Notes: generated from the letters alone by a model not told the origin. Positions 47,463 through 61,054 are shown, counted from the stretch's first letter. The stretch: DNA of 64,000 bases from Pyxicephalus adspersus (GCF_032062135.1 NC_092859.1:32806573-32870572); one strand, 5' to 3'. A program made the numbers and translations.

Positions 47463-47468
47463 TTTATT
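47463..47468 (-). terminator. Candidate distal poly(A) signal of CD9 (AATAAA on minus strand)
   Basis: TTTATT on the plus strand, about 370 bases beyond the CD9 stop codon. A nearer AATAAA lies at 47744-47749, about 90 bases from the stop. Which is used cannot be told from sequence. Confidence 0.4.
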
Positions 47469-47833
47469 GAATTAAGTACCAAATTATGTTCAACATAAGT
47501 TATACTTTGATTAATATTTTAAGAAAGCAAAAGGCAAGTCTAAACTGAATACAATGAACAAAGCCCTTCATAGTATTACCATTTATAGATATTACAATAT
47601 ATATATATGAATTTAACCAATCAACAAAATTGTGTACCTTGTATCATTGGTTTTACATTTCAAACATACAGACAGCGACCTTTAAAAAACGGCTTGGCTT
47701 TAAAAAACAAAACAAAACAAAAATACAGAAAATATAGCACAACTTTATTTTTAGAAAAGGCTGTTTGAACACTAAAATTGTTTCTGACATCAATACCCTG
47801 CCCCTCCCTTCCTGGACTGAGTCCAATACAATA

Positions 47834-47899
47834 TTATACCATCTCCCTGTTGTTTCGGATTGCGCAACAAAGGACCATGCTAAAGATCATTCCAAAAAT
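47834..47899 (-). CDS. CD9: CD9 last exon (end of TM4 and cytoplasmic tail)
   Basis: Acceptor TTGTTTGCAG, 21 codons and TAA. It encodes [20 protein letters not shown] and V. The double cysteine is the usual palmitoylation site before the short tail. Confidence 0.97.
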   Translation of the reverse strand: MFGMIFSMVLCCAIRNNREMV

Positions 47900-50800
47900 C
47901 TGCAAACAAACAAAAGAGTCATAAGTAAACATTAACCATCATTTTTACATCATCACTACAATGTCCAAATGTTGGTACATTCCACCCGGGTAAACAGGCT
48001 GTATGTTGGTTTTTGTCATTTTTAATAGCAATTTACTTTACATCATCATTAATATTAATAAACAGTATTTATAAAGCGCCAACATATTATGCAGCGCTGT
48101 ACATTAAATAGAGGTTGCAAATGACAGACCAATACTAAAAGTGACACAGAACCCGTGGCCAGATGCAGACAAAAATACTCACATTTTTTGCATTACAATT
48201 AAAGGAATGTTAAAGAATCCCTTTTTTATATTTTATTTACTAAATATGTTATTAATTCTTTATATTTACCAGTATTGTAAATCAGTTTTTATTTCTATTT
48301 TTTCCTAGGAAAAAATATTGACAACTTAAAACCCTCTGATATAAACAAACAGCAGGAGATTCTAAATTGTTAGAAAGGGACTTAAAGTGCACAAGTACAT
48401 TTTAGGCAGTATCAGCATGCTTTGCTTAAATTGATAACTACTGATAATTTGCATGCCTTAATAGGTTTTTAAACAAAACAACTGCTTATAATACTTTTAC
48501 TATAGACTGACAAATCCAATACTGTTATTGATTTTCTATATCTATATTCTTGTGTCTGACAATTACAGTATTAAACAGGTAAAAACAGCCACCTTCCTGC
48601 TACAGTGGTATCTGTAGATGGAATTTTTAATTGTGCTAATGAAGTATCCGCCTTCTGGCATTTAATCACTATGTCATAGCCTTTGCATAATTGGGAACTA
48701 CTCTAGTTCCCGGATATCAGCAGCAATCAGAGTAGCTGGGATTGAGAGCCACCAGCCACAGAAACATCAGGTCACTATCAAAAAGGAGGACCTAAAACAT
48801 ATATACAGAAATTTCTATACTGCTTGGTCAAGTCTTCCTTGTTTCCTCTCATTGCCACTGATAATGAAGATGATAGCAATATATGAGCCTGGCTGAGCAG
48901 ACATTGATCATCATACATTAGCAACAGACCAAAAAGTCATGGGTGCGTTATCACTTATGCAGTACCAAGCTTTATAGAACGTGCAGAGGGCAATGAGACA
49001 TAACACAAGTAACGTTTAACTACATTTTATTTATATCCAGAGTGGATTTGCCTGGATTATAGTATTAGTTCCTTTTTTATTCAGTCAGCATAAGTACTCA
49101 CCATGATGGCAGCAATCCCAATTCCAACAGCTCCAATAATGTGGAATTTGGTGTTGAAGACTGTTTCAATTGCTTTTGGGCAGGACTGAAAGAAAGTAGA
49201 GAATAAATGAAAATTAGGTTTCTGCATTTCAGTACAGTATTTTTTTACACAGTGTGCAATATTTCTGATAAGGATATTTCATACGCATGTCATGTCAACA
49301 ACAAGTTGAGGACGCACATGGGCAAGACCTGCAAATTCTCCGTTTTTATGGTTTACATTTGGGACGGGTTACTTTTACTTGGAATAGGTTTAGATCTCCG
49401 CTGTTTAGTGGGTAAAAAGAACTAAAGTGTGCAATACTGCTTGCTGGTGAGGTTGTAGCGAGAGTACTATACCTGTGAAGTAAAGGTGTTTAGACCACTC
49501 TTGCCAGGGCAAATATCTGTGAACAGAGCCTCAATAATGCCTGTCTTACCACAACAGTCGAACTATAAAACAAGAGAAGAAATGTCAGATGGTATACAGA
49601 CTATGAAAACATTTTTTACACACTATATAAGTGTATGGTTGCATACATTTACAGTACCTTGTGATTTTAGTATGTAAGAAGCCTAAATAATTCTTTTTCA
49701 GTGTTTGTCCTTCAGCTATAACTCATACCCCAGGGTCTTCTTCCCACCCCATAACCAGTTTGGTTTCCAATGACAAGACTGAAAGATGCATGAATGAGCG
49801 CTGTACATACAGCACCGTTCTGCTCTATGGAGAGAGGAGGGGGAAGAACGAGCGAGCGGCACCCTGCTGCGTTCTCTCCCTCTTCACTTGCATAGGGGTT
49901 GTTCATGCTCCTCTACTGGCCTACAGGCTATGTACACACATTCAATAATTGTTGTTGGAAAGGATCTTTCACAATCCTTTCCACAAACCTTTCCAACGAC
50001 AAAAGACTGAACGATGCATGAACAAGCGCTGTACATACAGCACCACTGTGCTCTATGGAGAGGGGAGCATGACCGAGCGGAATCCCACTGCACGCTCACC
50101 CTTTCACTTTCATTACCATTATTTGTAAATCGACCAGGAGGTATCAATGAACAAGGAACGATGAACGCTGTACACACGTTAGATTCTCATCCGATACTAG
50201 CCCTGAAATGATAATTGGAGGAGAATCACCTGATGCGTGTACGTAGCCTAACTTTTCTAAGCCTGCTCTGCTCTTATCAATGCCCAGTTAATAAACACTT
50301 GGTATTTGCATATAGCCTATTGGGGTGATGTGAGGATATGTGGAACCCTGGAGAAACAAAACAAAAAAAATTCATACAGCAAAATGGATGGTCTTCAGGG
50401 TTTCCTTCAAAGAAGACTCCTTATTTATGACATATTTATCATAAGTGTCCTCATAAAACTTCTGTAGTTCTTTTACAATCTGGAAAACAAAAATAAACAA
50501 GCTTGTGGTAAAAACAAAAGAAAACGAAGAAAGAAAGAAGAAAACTCTTTGCTTGGATGTTAGGTTAGGTAAGAAAGCATTGTTTATTATGTTTTATATA
50601 CTTAAAATAATAATGGGATTTGTGATCTTATTTTATGTTAATTTCCGTGGCATTGCTGCTTCATTTATTACTCCGTTACTGGTAAACATATGCAAGATAT
50701 ATTGTTTGCCTGTACAATAACCCTTTTACTATACAATATAATAATTAGCAACCTACATAGTTATACATTCTATATAATCACAAACACAAATTGAAAAGCA

Positions 50801-53123
50801 TACCTTGTCTTTATTTGCAAAACCCCAAATTCCAGCAGCAATCTCAATGGCGAAAATAACCAACAGGAAAGCGAAGAACTGTAGGTAGATACACAGTTTT
50901 ATTATAAAAGCCTAACATTTGCTTTATAGTTCATAGTGAACAGAAACTATTAACTTTTTTGTATTGGAAACTAAAGTCCTTCTAAAGAGATCACTCTGCT
51001 TACTATAAAATCAGACTATAAATCAGGGAATTATCTGCCCAACAACCAGTCCTTGCCCAAGGTGCCTTCCTTCTGCACTTCTGAATTCATGCTAATGACT
51101 TTACACCTCTGCATTCATGGCAACAGACGGCCTCATTTGGCATGGCAACATCTTGGCCGAGACTGTGTGTGATTCTTTTGTGAAACATTAGACTGAAAGC
51201 CATGCCATGTTTCCATTGTGGAAATGTGAAGGAATGTGAAATTAGCAAGCAGGCTTTAGTGCAGTTGTCTCATTCCCGACACATTTCTCCATGTGGCTTC
51301 CTCAGGGAAGTAGAGATTTACACTAGTTTATAACATAACAAAAAAAATGAATTACATTATGCTCAGTAACCTGATATAGTAACAAAAAGTAAATAGATCG
51401 ATATATATATATTTGGTAACAATGCTACTACATATAAAAATGGGAATAAGACAACTGCTAATTTCACATTAGCACACCTGCTTGTTTAGTTAAAATTTGT
51501 TAATATTACCACTGGTATGTACGTATACTATTTTGTTTGTTGAATACACTCGTAATGATCTTTTTTGTTTGCCACTAAAACCCACCCTTCTGTACTTCTG
51601 CTTCTTTTATCCTTATTAACCAGAGATCAACACTACATTTCTCAAGGTTAACAATTTTCACTGGTGTTCTAAAGTTTACTGAAAACCATCTTTATTTTTT
51701 CCTCGTTATTTAAGCATTTTATGTTTGACTAAGAAAATCTGTAGAGGCATAATATAATTGAAATATAAAAACAAATATTTATTACCAATCCCAGCATGCA
51801 CTCAGACTCTTGAATTGCTCCACAGCAACCAAGAAAACCAACTAACATCATGAGAGCCCCTGCACCAATCAGGATGTAGACTCCTGCAAAAAACAAAAAG
51901 CACACACATTAAAATGTGTCATCAGTGTACAACATTCAACAACATCACCCAAAGGCAAAACATTTGGATGGACTGTAAAAAAAGAGGATGTTTAGCTTCG
52001 GACTACAGAAGAGGCTCATTAAGTCCTCATTAAGCTGCATCCAAAAGTTTCCAACCATGGCCTGATTCTACTATCTCCCCGATATAATAGGCCAAGACGT
52101 TTGGATGCGAGAACTAGGCTACAAAGAGCAACTCTAGCTTTCCATCCATGGTGCTTGGCAGGACACAGATATTTTCCATATTACTGCAGAACTCTAAACT
52201 TGACAATTTTTTCCCCATCAAGTACCTTGGAGGACTATAGAAGAAAGCAGTTGGATACAACACAATGGGTCCCTCACTGCCCATCTACAGTTGACTACTA
52301 TTTAAGGTCACCTAAAACTGTCCACATATGGTGGTATAATCGGACAGTCTCTTTACAATGTTCTCCCCAGACCCCTTTAGCTGGGCACACCACCCAGCAC
52401 TTTTCAATAACTACCAGGCTATGTTTGGGTGGTTACTAAAAGGTTGGATCATAATACAAGGGCCACCATCTGTCTACAGTTTCTTCCCATACAGCATAAC
52501 ATTTTTTTAGGGAGAATACTGGTTTAGAACTAAATTTAAAAGTTGAGGGCCTGCAACCAATTGAAAAGATCAAGGCAGACCCTTTACCAAGTAGTTGTTG
52601 GTAAATCAAAAGGAAACTAAACATGCAGACCAAGGACTTTTCCCGAATTGACCTTCTGATCTGTACATGGCCTACTTTAAAGGAGTTTTGCATCCCAATA
52701 TAGTATGGAAGTGCAAAACCTACTTGAAGAGAACAAAAGGCAATGGAGAGAGAGGGCCTTGCTTACATGACCACATTCAGAATTTTTCAGTTATCAGTAT
52801 ATGATTCAAAAAAACCTAAACCTTATAGCCAACATTTTACACATCACTTTACAAAGTCCATAGTCTTGTCTTTAGTCGTGTCTTTATGACAAAAGCCAAA
52901 TTTCTTTATTACAGTTTTGGGGGAAAGCCAATGAATCTGATTTTTGGAATCCTCGGCTACTCACAGATATACCATATACAATAAATTACAATACACAAAA
53001 GAAAAAATTATTGTTCTTACCAGTATAAAATGAAGAACCACTGGTATCGGATTCAAACATGGCCTTTGTCTGGCTATCGAATCGAAGCCATAGTCCGATT
53101 GCCAGGACCGCTGTGCCCGCCAG
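47834..53123 (-). CDS. CD9: CD9 (tetraspanin-29), exons 2-8, first exon outside the window
   Basis: CD9 is a four-pass plasma-membrane tetraspanin that organises integrins and other partners and is needed for sperm-egg fusion in mammals. Minus-strand exons: 53021-53123, 51786-51883, 50804-50878, 50378-50479, 49473-49562, 49102-49185, 47834-47899, all with GT...AG sites and consistent phases. They encode 205 residues; human CD9 without its first-exon 22 residues has 206. Landmarks are [14 protein letters not shown] after TM1, the TM2 segment [22 protein letters not shown]3 [16 protein letters not shown], the large-loop CCG motif with two further cysteines (DICPGK, SCPKAI), TM4 [20 protein letters not shown] and the tail [11 protein letters not shown]. 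The CCAIRxNREMV tail separates it from CD81. The start-encoding exon is probably beyond 64000. Confidence 0.95.
48047..48154 (-). repeat. SINE/LINE tail copy in CD9 intron 7
   Basis: AATATTAATAAACAGTATTT, AAAGCGCCAACATATTATGC, AGCGCTGTACATTAAATAG, TTGCAAATGACAGAC and GTGACACAG follow one another as in the copies at 20476 and 27030. Confidence 0.7.
49102..49185 (-). CDS. CD9: CD9 exon 7 (end of loop, start of TM4)
   Basis: Acceptor TTCTTTCAG, donor GTGAGT, 28 codons. It encodes [20 protein letters not shown] and GIGIAAIM. Confidence 0.97.
49473..49562 (-). CDS. CD9: CD9 exon 6 (CCG motif)
   Basis: Acceptor TGTTTTATAG, donor GTATAG, 30 codons. It encodes [20 protein letters not shown] and [13 protein letters not shown] and the third loop cysteine form the tetraspanin disulphides. 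Human has LNCCGLAG and DICPKK here. Confidence 0.95.
49741..50249. mobile_element. Inverted-repeat element, one full copy plus an abutting partial copy
   Basis: 49925-50249 starts AGGCTATGTACACAC and ends GCGTGTACGTAGCCT, an inverted pair, and carries AAAGACTGAACGATGCATGA, GCTGTACATACAGCACC, CTCTATGGAGAGGGGA. 49741-49924 repeats the internal words (GACTGAAAGATGCATGAATG, GCTGTACATACAGCACCG, CTCTATGGAGAG) without the left terminus. Both lie in the CD9 intron between exons 5 and 6. Non-autonomous; the family is dispersed at several places here. Confidence 0.75.
50378..50479 (-). CDS. CD9: CD9 exon 5 (first part of large extracellular loop)
   Basis: Acceptor TGTTTTCCAG, donor GTATGA, 34 codons. 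It encodes [17 protein letters not shown] and [13 protein letters not shown], matching human EVQEFYKDTYNK and ETLKAIHYA. Confidence 0.95.
50804..50878 (-). CDS. CD9: CD9 exon 4 (TM3)
   Basis: Acceptor CTACCTACAG, donor GTATGC, 25 codons. It encodes [20 protein letters not shown] and ANKDK. Confidence 0.96.
51786..51883 (-). CDS. CD9: CD9 exon 3 (TM2)
   Basis: Acceptor TTTTTTGCAG, donor GTAATA. It encodes [20 protein letters not shown] and [12 protein letters not shown]. The GCCGAxQES segment is typical of CD9 and CD81. Confidence 0.96.
53021..53123 (-). CDS. CD9: CD9 exon 2 (end of TM1, small loop)
   Basis: Acceptor CTTTCTACAG, donor GTAAGA. It encodes [20 protein letters not shown] and [14 protein letters not shown], ending in one base of a glycine codon. 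Starts in phase 0, as human exon 2 does after the FIFW end of exon 1. Confidence 0.95.
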
Positions 53124-55461
53124 CTGTAGAAAGAGGATGTGAAATGGTCAGACCTGATATTGTTTAATTAATACAAAACTTCCTGCTAATAAAACAGACA
53201 CAATGGGGCTGATTTAGTTGGAGACCATAGACTCTTCAGTTGGCATTGTGAATTATTTTCCTTATAATGGATAGGGCCAGGGGTACATCAGATCACTGCA
53301 AACCTGGGCCTCCGTTGAGCTCTCTAGAGGTATTTTAGTCAATACCAAAACAAACAAATACATAAATTGTGAACATCCTTATTGCATTGCAGTAATAAAT
53401 GTGGAATCCTCAAGTGGGCTTTAAGCTGAACAGGGATCTCTGAATGGAAGTTGTTGCCTTTACAAAACCAGTGAGCTGAAGATATTCAGGATTGCTGGAT
53501 TTTAGGACACCAGAGCCAGCTTGAGAGCGTCTAATGAGTCAAATCACCGTTCTCCACCCAGATTTTCCATCTGGATGACTCATTGTTCTCTGGATTTAAC
53601 AAAGAGCCGTGTTTCACTCTCGTATTCTTCTTTACAAGGAAGCAAGGATCACTGTACAAACTGGTTCTACTCACTTTCTTCCAACAGTTTCATGCCGGGC
53701 CACGCAATGGCTGCCTGACCGCTTTAAATTCACCCTGTGATCTTAAAGGAAACCTGCATTGCAGAAAACCAAGCACTATATTAAGCGCAGAGCTTACATT
53801 TTACTGTCCAAATCACATAGCTCTGACATATTCTGCAGTGCAGTACTGAAAACATCAAACCAATCATAACATTTACTGCCCATAGGAGCCTACATTTTAC
53901 AAAGAGTGTCTTAAACACTTATTAGATGACTATATGTATAATGGAGTTATTTCTAAGTAGGGGGGACATCTGTTAACCCTTGCTTCCCCAGACTACTACT
54001 ACTTTTAATAAAAGTATTAAAAGCTAAACTGCAAGGAATCGCTAAATACCCTGATGAAATACAGATAAAAGAGCTGTCTCTATTTTTCAAGATCCAGTCC
54101 AGTTATTTGCAAAGGTCTGTCACACAGAATGGTCATGCCTTGCAAAAGAGGGGTCCTGATCTGTAGATGCAGTTTACATTTTACTTCCATGTCTCCTTCC
54201 CACTCCCCATCCCGTCACTGGACAGTGTAAAAAGAAAGGGCATATTGATCAGCTCATCCCTTCTTCTGTTAGCATCCCACATTCTTTAATGTAAAGGGCT
54301 GATACCAGATTAAATTAGGCACTTCAATGCTTCACTTCACAACAAATACATTTAATGTAGTAATGGCTACGGAGATACAACAGTTATGCCTTGTATATAT
54401 GCCTAGAGTTCAGCCTTAAAATTAAATTGCAGCAAGTCATCCTTTTTCTCCTGTTAAACTGCCACTATCTCTACCTTCATTTTTACCTTGGGATGGTTGG
54501 AAAGGACCTGGAATCCACCTATGGAGGATAGGACAGACTTGGAATGTATGATGCCCGGGTCCTCCCAGTGCTGGATGCAGCAATGAGAACTTTAATGGGA
54601 ACAAACACACTACCAGTGACCATGGAAGGTAGCGGACATCAGCCACCGGTCTTAGGAAAAGGAAACCGAAGTATTAGAATCCTGGAATGCATGGAATTGG
54701 ATGGCAGCTATGCAAAAACAGACTACAGAATAAGCAAAGGTAAAAATTAGTTTAAAAAATGTTTTTTTCTCGATTAACGACCTTGAAGAATTTTAAGTAT
54801 GTAGACCCAGAAACAAGCTTTCTAGCATGAGGAGTAGCAGAATGATCTTCAAATGTCTGTCCAGTCAGTGACCAACCTATACTGCTTCCAGCTGGAAGGT
54901 TGCCTGGAGTTTGGTATTGAAGTAAGCCTGAACTGTAAGGCTGTAACTGGTGTCAGACTCTAAAAATGCTTGCTGTCTGGCTATCATGCTAATCCACTGC
55001 TTTCATTATTCCCTCAACTGCTGTGAAAAAAGAAGTTTCCATTTGGGATGTGCTTTCTGGGTCACAGGACTGGCTGAACTGAATCTCAAGGTTCATCTTT
55101 AGGGCGATGCACCCTGAGGATGGAAAACAAACTTTACTATTAGCTGACATTTATATTTCAGCTTTTGTATTGACCACAAAAAAACAGGTCTACTTTCAAT
55201 TTCAACACATCTACCCGAGTCATATTCAGCACATCGCTGTACAGGTTAGGTGTGTGAAAGAGAGAAAAAGAGGAAGTCATGGAAAGCAAAGCCATACAGT
55301 TCAGAAATATTTACGTCTGTTTCTATGGAAACAAACAATGACTCACCAAAACATTCACCCATGGGTTTCAATACATTCACTTTAACCCAAAGTCTACAAA
55401 TATCAACAGCTGGGAATGCAAAGGTGAAAATAACTGAGAACAAGCAAATGATGGCCAACGC

Positions 55462-55532
55462 ATTATTCTCGTCCGATATCAGCCCTGAGCCGATTATCAG
55501 ATGATAACCCATGCACATGTGTATGTAGCCTT
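55462..55532 (+). repeat. 3' tail of the GTGTATGTAGCC inverted-repeat family
   Basis: CATTATTCTCGTCCGATATC, AGCCCTGAGCCGATTATCAG and ATGTGTATGTAGCCTTC, matching the last 70 bases of the copy ending at 50249. Confidence 0.6.
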
Positions 55533-55539
55533 CTGGTAA

Positions 55540-55980
55540 TACATTCCTGGGTAAGCCATGCGCTAGGTGATGGGTGGAGTAAAAAGTCATATTCGGTTAC
55601 TACAGTCCTAGATAGGCTCTGCACTAGGTCTTCTGGTGATACAGTTTAAGGTGAGCCATGCATCAGTTAATGGGTGGAGTACAAGATCATATTCTGGTCC
55701 TATTGTCCTGGGTAAGCTGTGTGTAAGCTCTGCACTAGTCGAGTCGATGGGTGGAGTATGAGGGCACATCCTGGTACTACAGCCCTGGGTGGGCATGCAC
55801 TAGTGGATGGGTGGAGTATGAGGGCACATCCTGGTACTCCAGCCCTGGGTGGGCCATGCACTAGTTGATGGGTGAATGATCAGGTTTTCTTCTGGTGCTA
55901 CAGTCCTTGGTGGGTCATGTACTAGTAAATGGGTGGAGGATTCGGTCATTCTCTGGTGCTACAGTACTGGGTAGGCTCTA
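55540..55980. repeat. Minisatellite, about six units of ~60 bp
   Basis: GATGGGTGGAGTA or a variant starts at 55569, 55669, 55746, 55806, 55867 and 55928. Each unit carries TCTGGT.CTACAGTCCTGGGT and GGCCATGCACTAGT. The last units are 60-61 bp apart; the first two are longer (100 and 77 bp), so the left end is more eroded. Confidence 0.88.
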
Positions 55981-57312
55981 ACCCCCTCTGCTTGCTTTTC
56001 TCTCACCCATCTTTTACTTCCTTCCTCTTCTCTCGCTCTTTCACACGAAGGACTTAGCAAACAAACAATTATTATTTGTGAATCATCTGGTTTACTGCCA
56101 CGCACCTATCGAACCAAACATCCAACATTATTTCAATTGAGCCTTGAGCACCCCCCCAACAGCCATCAGCTAATGAAAGAGCTCCCTACTGTTTACTATT
56201 GAAAAAAATATATAACAGGGGATCCAAATTATAATAAATATTGGGGAGTGCACCCATTAGCAGATGGTAGTTAGATAGCTCCTGGCAGAATGAATACAGA
56301 ACTTAAGTTGGGTTTTGGGATGACAAAAGAACGGGCATATAGCGATCAAATAATGGTAAAATGCCATAGTTTTTAAAATATTTTGTGTTTGAATTGATTT
56401 TTTTTTTAATCTAACATCTTCACTAACAGATTTGTGTTTGTGAATGTAACATCTAATCTATAAAAACCATCAACTAGTGGAAAGTCAGCCTAACCTTTAA
56501 AGCCTACTTTAACTCAGAGCTACACACAAAATATGACATTTCTTTTTCTTTAGAAAGTAACCACATCCTGAGCCTGGAGGGACTGAAGCCTGCAGGGACT
56601 GAAGATATGGACTCTATGATTGTGTAGAAGCAGAGGGCCCTCTGTAGATGCCCCAAGAAGGTTCCAGTTCAGCAGATTTAAGTATCAGCAATAACAAAAT
56701 GCTTTGAACAGAATATATAAAGAGACTGAAGAAAAAAATATGAGAAGTTTATTTTTAAGTCTGCATACACCTTCAATTAAACTAACTAAAGAATATATAT
56801 ATAAAAATATACACAGAAAGTTGGTGTAGCATACATCGATATGATAATGTTGTTTTACAAAGTTCTTTAATAACTATTTCCTCAGGCAGATTAAAAACAA
56901 AGCACTGACATCCAGCCAGGACAAGCCCTGAACGTTTTGCCACAAACAGTTTACTACGTAAGGGCTATTAGGAATATACAACAGCAGCTGTATGATTACC
57001 ATCAGCATAACCTTTTATTAAAGCCAAGCTCATAACGCAGATAAAACACGTTTGATTCGTTTATGGGAAAATGTTTTATAGGGAGGCAAAGCAAAGAAAG
57101 CAGTAAAGAAATTATAATCTTTTTGAACATGATTGTGCACATCAAACGTAAGGACAGCGAATATAAAACATACCCTTACTTTCATCTGATTACTATGGGC
57201 AGTGCCCCAGATTTATAAATTATGCAGCGTGAAGATAAAGTGCATCTTAGGGCAATAGTGTAATTTTTTTAATTAGCAAAAGTGTGGAGTAAATAACTCT
57301 GCCAGGTTTTTA

Positions 57313-57500
57313 TTGCAGTCTGCATCTCTGCTTGGGAAAGTCACTCTCTTACCATTGCTACAGACCGTGAATGATGGAAAATCCAACATATTACAGTATA
57401 AGTTTAGAGAGGAAATCTTTAAAATAGTGGCAACTGTCCAAGTGGGAATTCCTCTAATTTTGGAGATTTCCTCTTACTTCCTGTGCATTCTACAGGATCA
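57313..57500. repeat. Dispersed repeat with TTTCCTCTTACTTCCTGT
   Basis: Contains TCTTTAAAATAGTGGCAACT and TTTTGGAGATTTCCTCTTAC. A related inverted phrase is at 985-1085 in the RAD51AP1 intron. Boundaries are not clear. Confidence 0.35.
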
Positions 57501-60500
57501 AACAAGAGTAACGGCTCAACCTATAAGAGATTTGTACTGGCTGGGCTGCAGACCAGAGGGAAGAGGGAAATGGGGTTACACTTGACAAGTGTACCCACTA
57601 GAAGATTTTGCCTCATTCCTTGTAACAATCTAAAATATTGGATTTTTCACAACATGACAGTGGTAACCAGGACAAATTGTTTCATGTAAAAGTTTTTATG
57701 TATCAAATGAGTTCCAAACAATTATTCATCAAATCCACTTAATTTCTGGTCATTTTGTCTCTGCTTTACATTCAAACTGAACTCTGTCCAGTTCACTTAT
57801 GCAATCTACAGGTCAACTTCAAAATAAATGAGAACTGTTCAGTATTCTTAAAAAGCTTCCTATTCTAGGCTGTCAAGACTTCTTTTTTCATCGATAGAGC
57901 ATGGTATTACTGGCAGGTTCATTATGAGAAAAATGTCTGCCAGAAAACCACAAATGCATCCACATTTATTGACTGGTACCATGCAAGTTATATACAATTT
58001 GTTATGTTTACTTATAATTCATCTACTAAAAAAACAAAACAAAAATAAAACACAAAAATAAAGTTTTCCTTGAAACAGTTCCATGGTTTTACGTTTAATT
58101 ACCAGTAAGGGCTCTACAATCGCCCTAAATATGGCAGTTATATCATAGAAGTTTCTAGTCCTCATTGTAGATATACAAATGCACCAAATCCCTCTAAGGA
58201 ATTGGAAAACACAACAGTAACTGCCCACAAATGCGAGAACGGTGAGTGACTAGGTTAACCTATCTTCATCATTGCTACCGCTCCCCCATACTAAACCAAG
58301 CATGGGCAGAACCCATTACTCATTACTCTGCTATGCTACTTGTCTGACATCTATACAGGCAATTCTCATTATACATTCTCATGATACCACAACATTTTCT
58401 GGCCTGCAGGCAGATTAGTACACAGCTACCCCATAGGTGAGGAATAAGTAAGTGACATGGGAACACAGCACAAAAAAATGAAATTGTATGTCACCGAGGT
58501 AGAGGGAGGGGGAAGGAAGTGTATGAGAAAGTCAAATAAATGGTGAAAAGTTCAACTTTAAGCAACTGGTGGAGCCAAAATAGTCTTTTAGAATGACTGA
58601 CATAAGAAAAGCCAATGCTCAATATTCCAAAGAGCAATACTCCTCTGCTTTTCTAAAGAAGGATAAGTGAATGCAACACAGACGATGAACTTCTCATATT
58701 TATCTCTTAAATATTCCGTTGAAAATGTTTTGTTTTATCTGATTATGTCAGAAATTTAGACCTGCCCTGTTTCCGGATCTCACATTCTCATGATTAACCT
58801 TTATGTTGTCGAGATATGAGACTGGGTGGATGACAGCACTTATTTAGGCAATAAAAATGCTGTGTAGGTCAGTGAATTTATAGGGTATTTAAAGAGCTCA
58901 AACATAGGTTCATGTATTGCAGAGATGTACTGATTATTTTTACTCAAATATAGATTTTAAGTCCAACTAAAATCCCACTTTGCAAACTACAAGATCAGAC
59001 AGGATATTGCAGAAAGAAACACACAATGTCCCTTTCTGCAAAAGTAATTGTTACCTGACTGATCGTGCGGGTAAACTGTCAAAAAAAAAATGAGCAGATC
59101 TTTGGTGGTTGTCGGGGAAGCCCGGCTATTCCAGCTTCCCTTGTGCTTGCAGGGAATGTTGCACAGGTTTAGTTTTGCTGCAAAGCACTTGAGCAGCTCT
59201 ATTGGGTTGTTCCAAGCCACTCCAGTGTATTCACCTGCCCCTTCCGCAACCTCATCCGCTCAAAAATGAAAAACAGCTGTTGGTTGGCCCTGAAAACACA
59301 TCCATTCTTATTAAACAGCCTCCATAAATCACTTTAAGGGCCATACAACTGAGTGAACTCATAAAATGACCTGGTATAGTTTATTTTGGGTGCGTAGGTT
59401 GTTTTTTTTTTTTTTTTTGCAGCCACACCTGTTTGCTGTATAAATTATTTGCACCGTGTCTAAATGCCACTTGTAAACACAGAGTTAGTCAACTAGGACA
59501 AATGAAAATCTCAGAAGAAGTATCATATCACCTAATAACATATAACATAATAATGGTTACATGGCTGCATTTTTTTATCTTATTTATTTATATTACATCT
59601 GCATTTAGTTCAGCTTCAGGCAGTCAAACTTTTAAATACGTGTGACCCATGTTATCCAACAGGAGGGATCTTCACACCCAAAAGCTGCCCAACAGAGGAA
59701 TAAACCATGTGGAGCCTGCAGTCCCGTTATCTTTCTGTTCAACTTCATTGCCACCCACTGGGTTATCCCTATTTTCTCTATTCGGTGCACCATTCAGCTA
59801 TATGCACTTTTTCAGAGGTGCGGAGGATCACCAGAAAGTGTTGATAACTGCCAAACACAGTCTCTAAACATTCATGTGACCTAGCCATCAAATGACCTGA
59901 ATGAGACTTAACATAATTGTAAAAACAAAACAAACACTAAAATTCATATTAGTAGTAAAGACCATGATCACCACTGGTGGGTGGTTTACCATTTGGTAAC
60001 GGGCATACTGCCAAGCCATATTTTTTTTCCAAAGATTCACACTAACAATAGTACTAACAATACTGACTAACAATAGCGGGTGGACAATTGTGAGCTCTTA
60101 AAATAGACATACTAAAGCCATAAAAGAATAGTTAAAGATAAGCGTTAAAGATATACTAGAAGTGCTTGTTAGACCACAAACTATTTCCGTGGTTGCAACT
60201 CAATACATAATATATGCAAATGTGGGGCCAGAAACTCGGATGTTCCAGGCTCAGATTATATTTATAGACCCGCTAACTAATAGGTGTGAAAAACAAAATG
60301 GAACTGGTTGCAATGGATGAAAACAGATGTTGACAAGTCTACAGATGCGGAGATTGTGGTTTGCAGTGGTGGTGTCAGAAGGGATTGCTTTGAAGCATTG
60401 AACCTTAAATAGAACAGGTTACACACTAGCGTGAATAGATGAAGTTCCTCTCTTGTTAGTGTAGCAGGTAAATGAGACAAGACTGGCTATGGGTTCCCTA

Positions 60501-61054
60501 AAGGTTCTGCCCAATAATGAGATGATAGAGAATCTAGAGAAGTACAGAATCTAGTACTGCATTACCTCCATGGTCCAGGCGATTGCTGGAGGTGCCTTGG
60601 TGATATCAAGCAAGAAAGAGCCAATCATTCACCCATTTCCAACACTGAATCCATTCTGCAAATAATTCAGGCTGTCAATGCAATGGGGCTCATGACCTAG
60701 TTCTAGAGGAGTGCATCAATACGTGTAGGCTCAATTCTAGCATACATAATGGAAATGTCTGGCAATTACACCGATAGTGCTGGTTACAAGGGCAGTATTT
60801 GTACTCTATACAGCATATTGTTGTTGTAACAGATAGTTTATACAAACTTGCCTTGTGCACAGGGTCGATAGTGTTGACAGCTAGTTACAGGAAGTGAAAT
60901 GTCAACAGATTTACTGGCTGGAAATGAACTATTTACCAAGAACTCAAACATAAAAAAGTCTTTATTGCACACGCCATACTTCAATTAAAATGGGGTGTGC
61001 TTATAACTAGGAAGTATGGGGTTTAATGCCGACTTAAGGAGCACATTCAACTTT

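Noticed and set aside
52101..52439. Plus-strand frame of 112 codons within CD9 intron 2
   Set aside because: Lies antisense inside an intron, with no recognisable domain and no splice partners.
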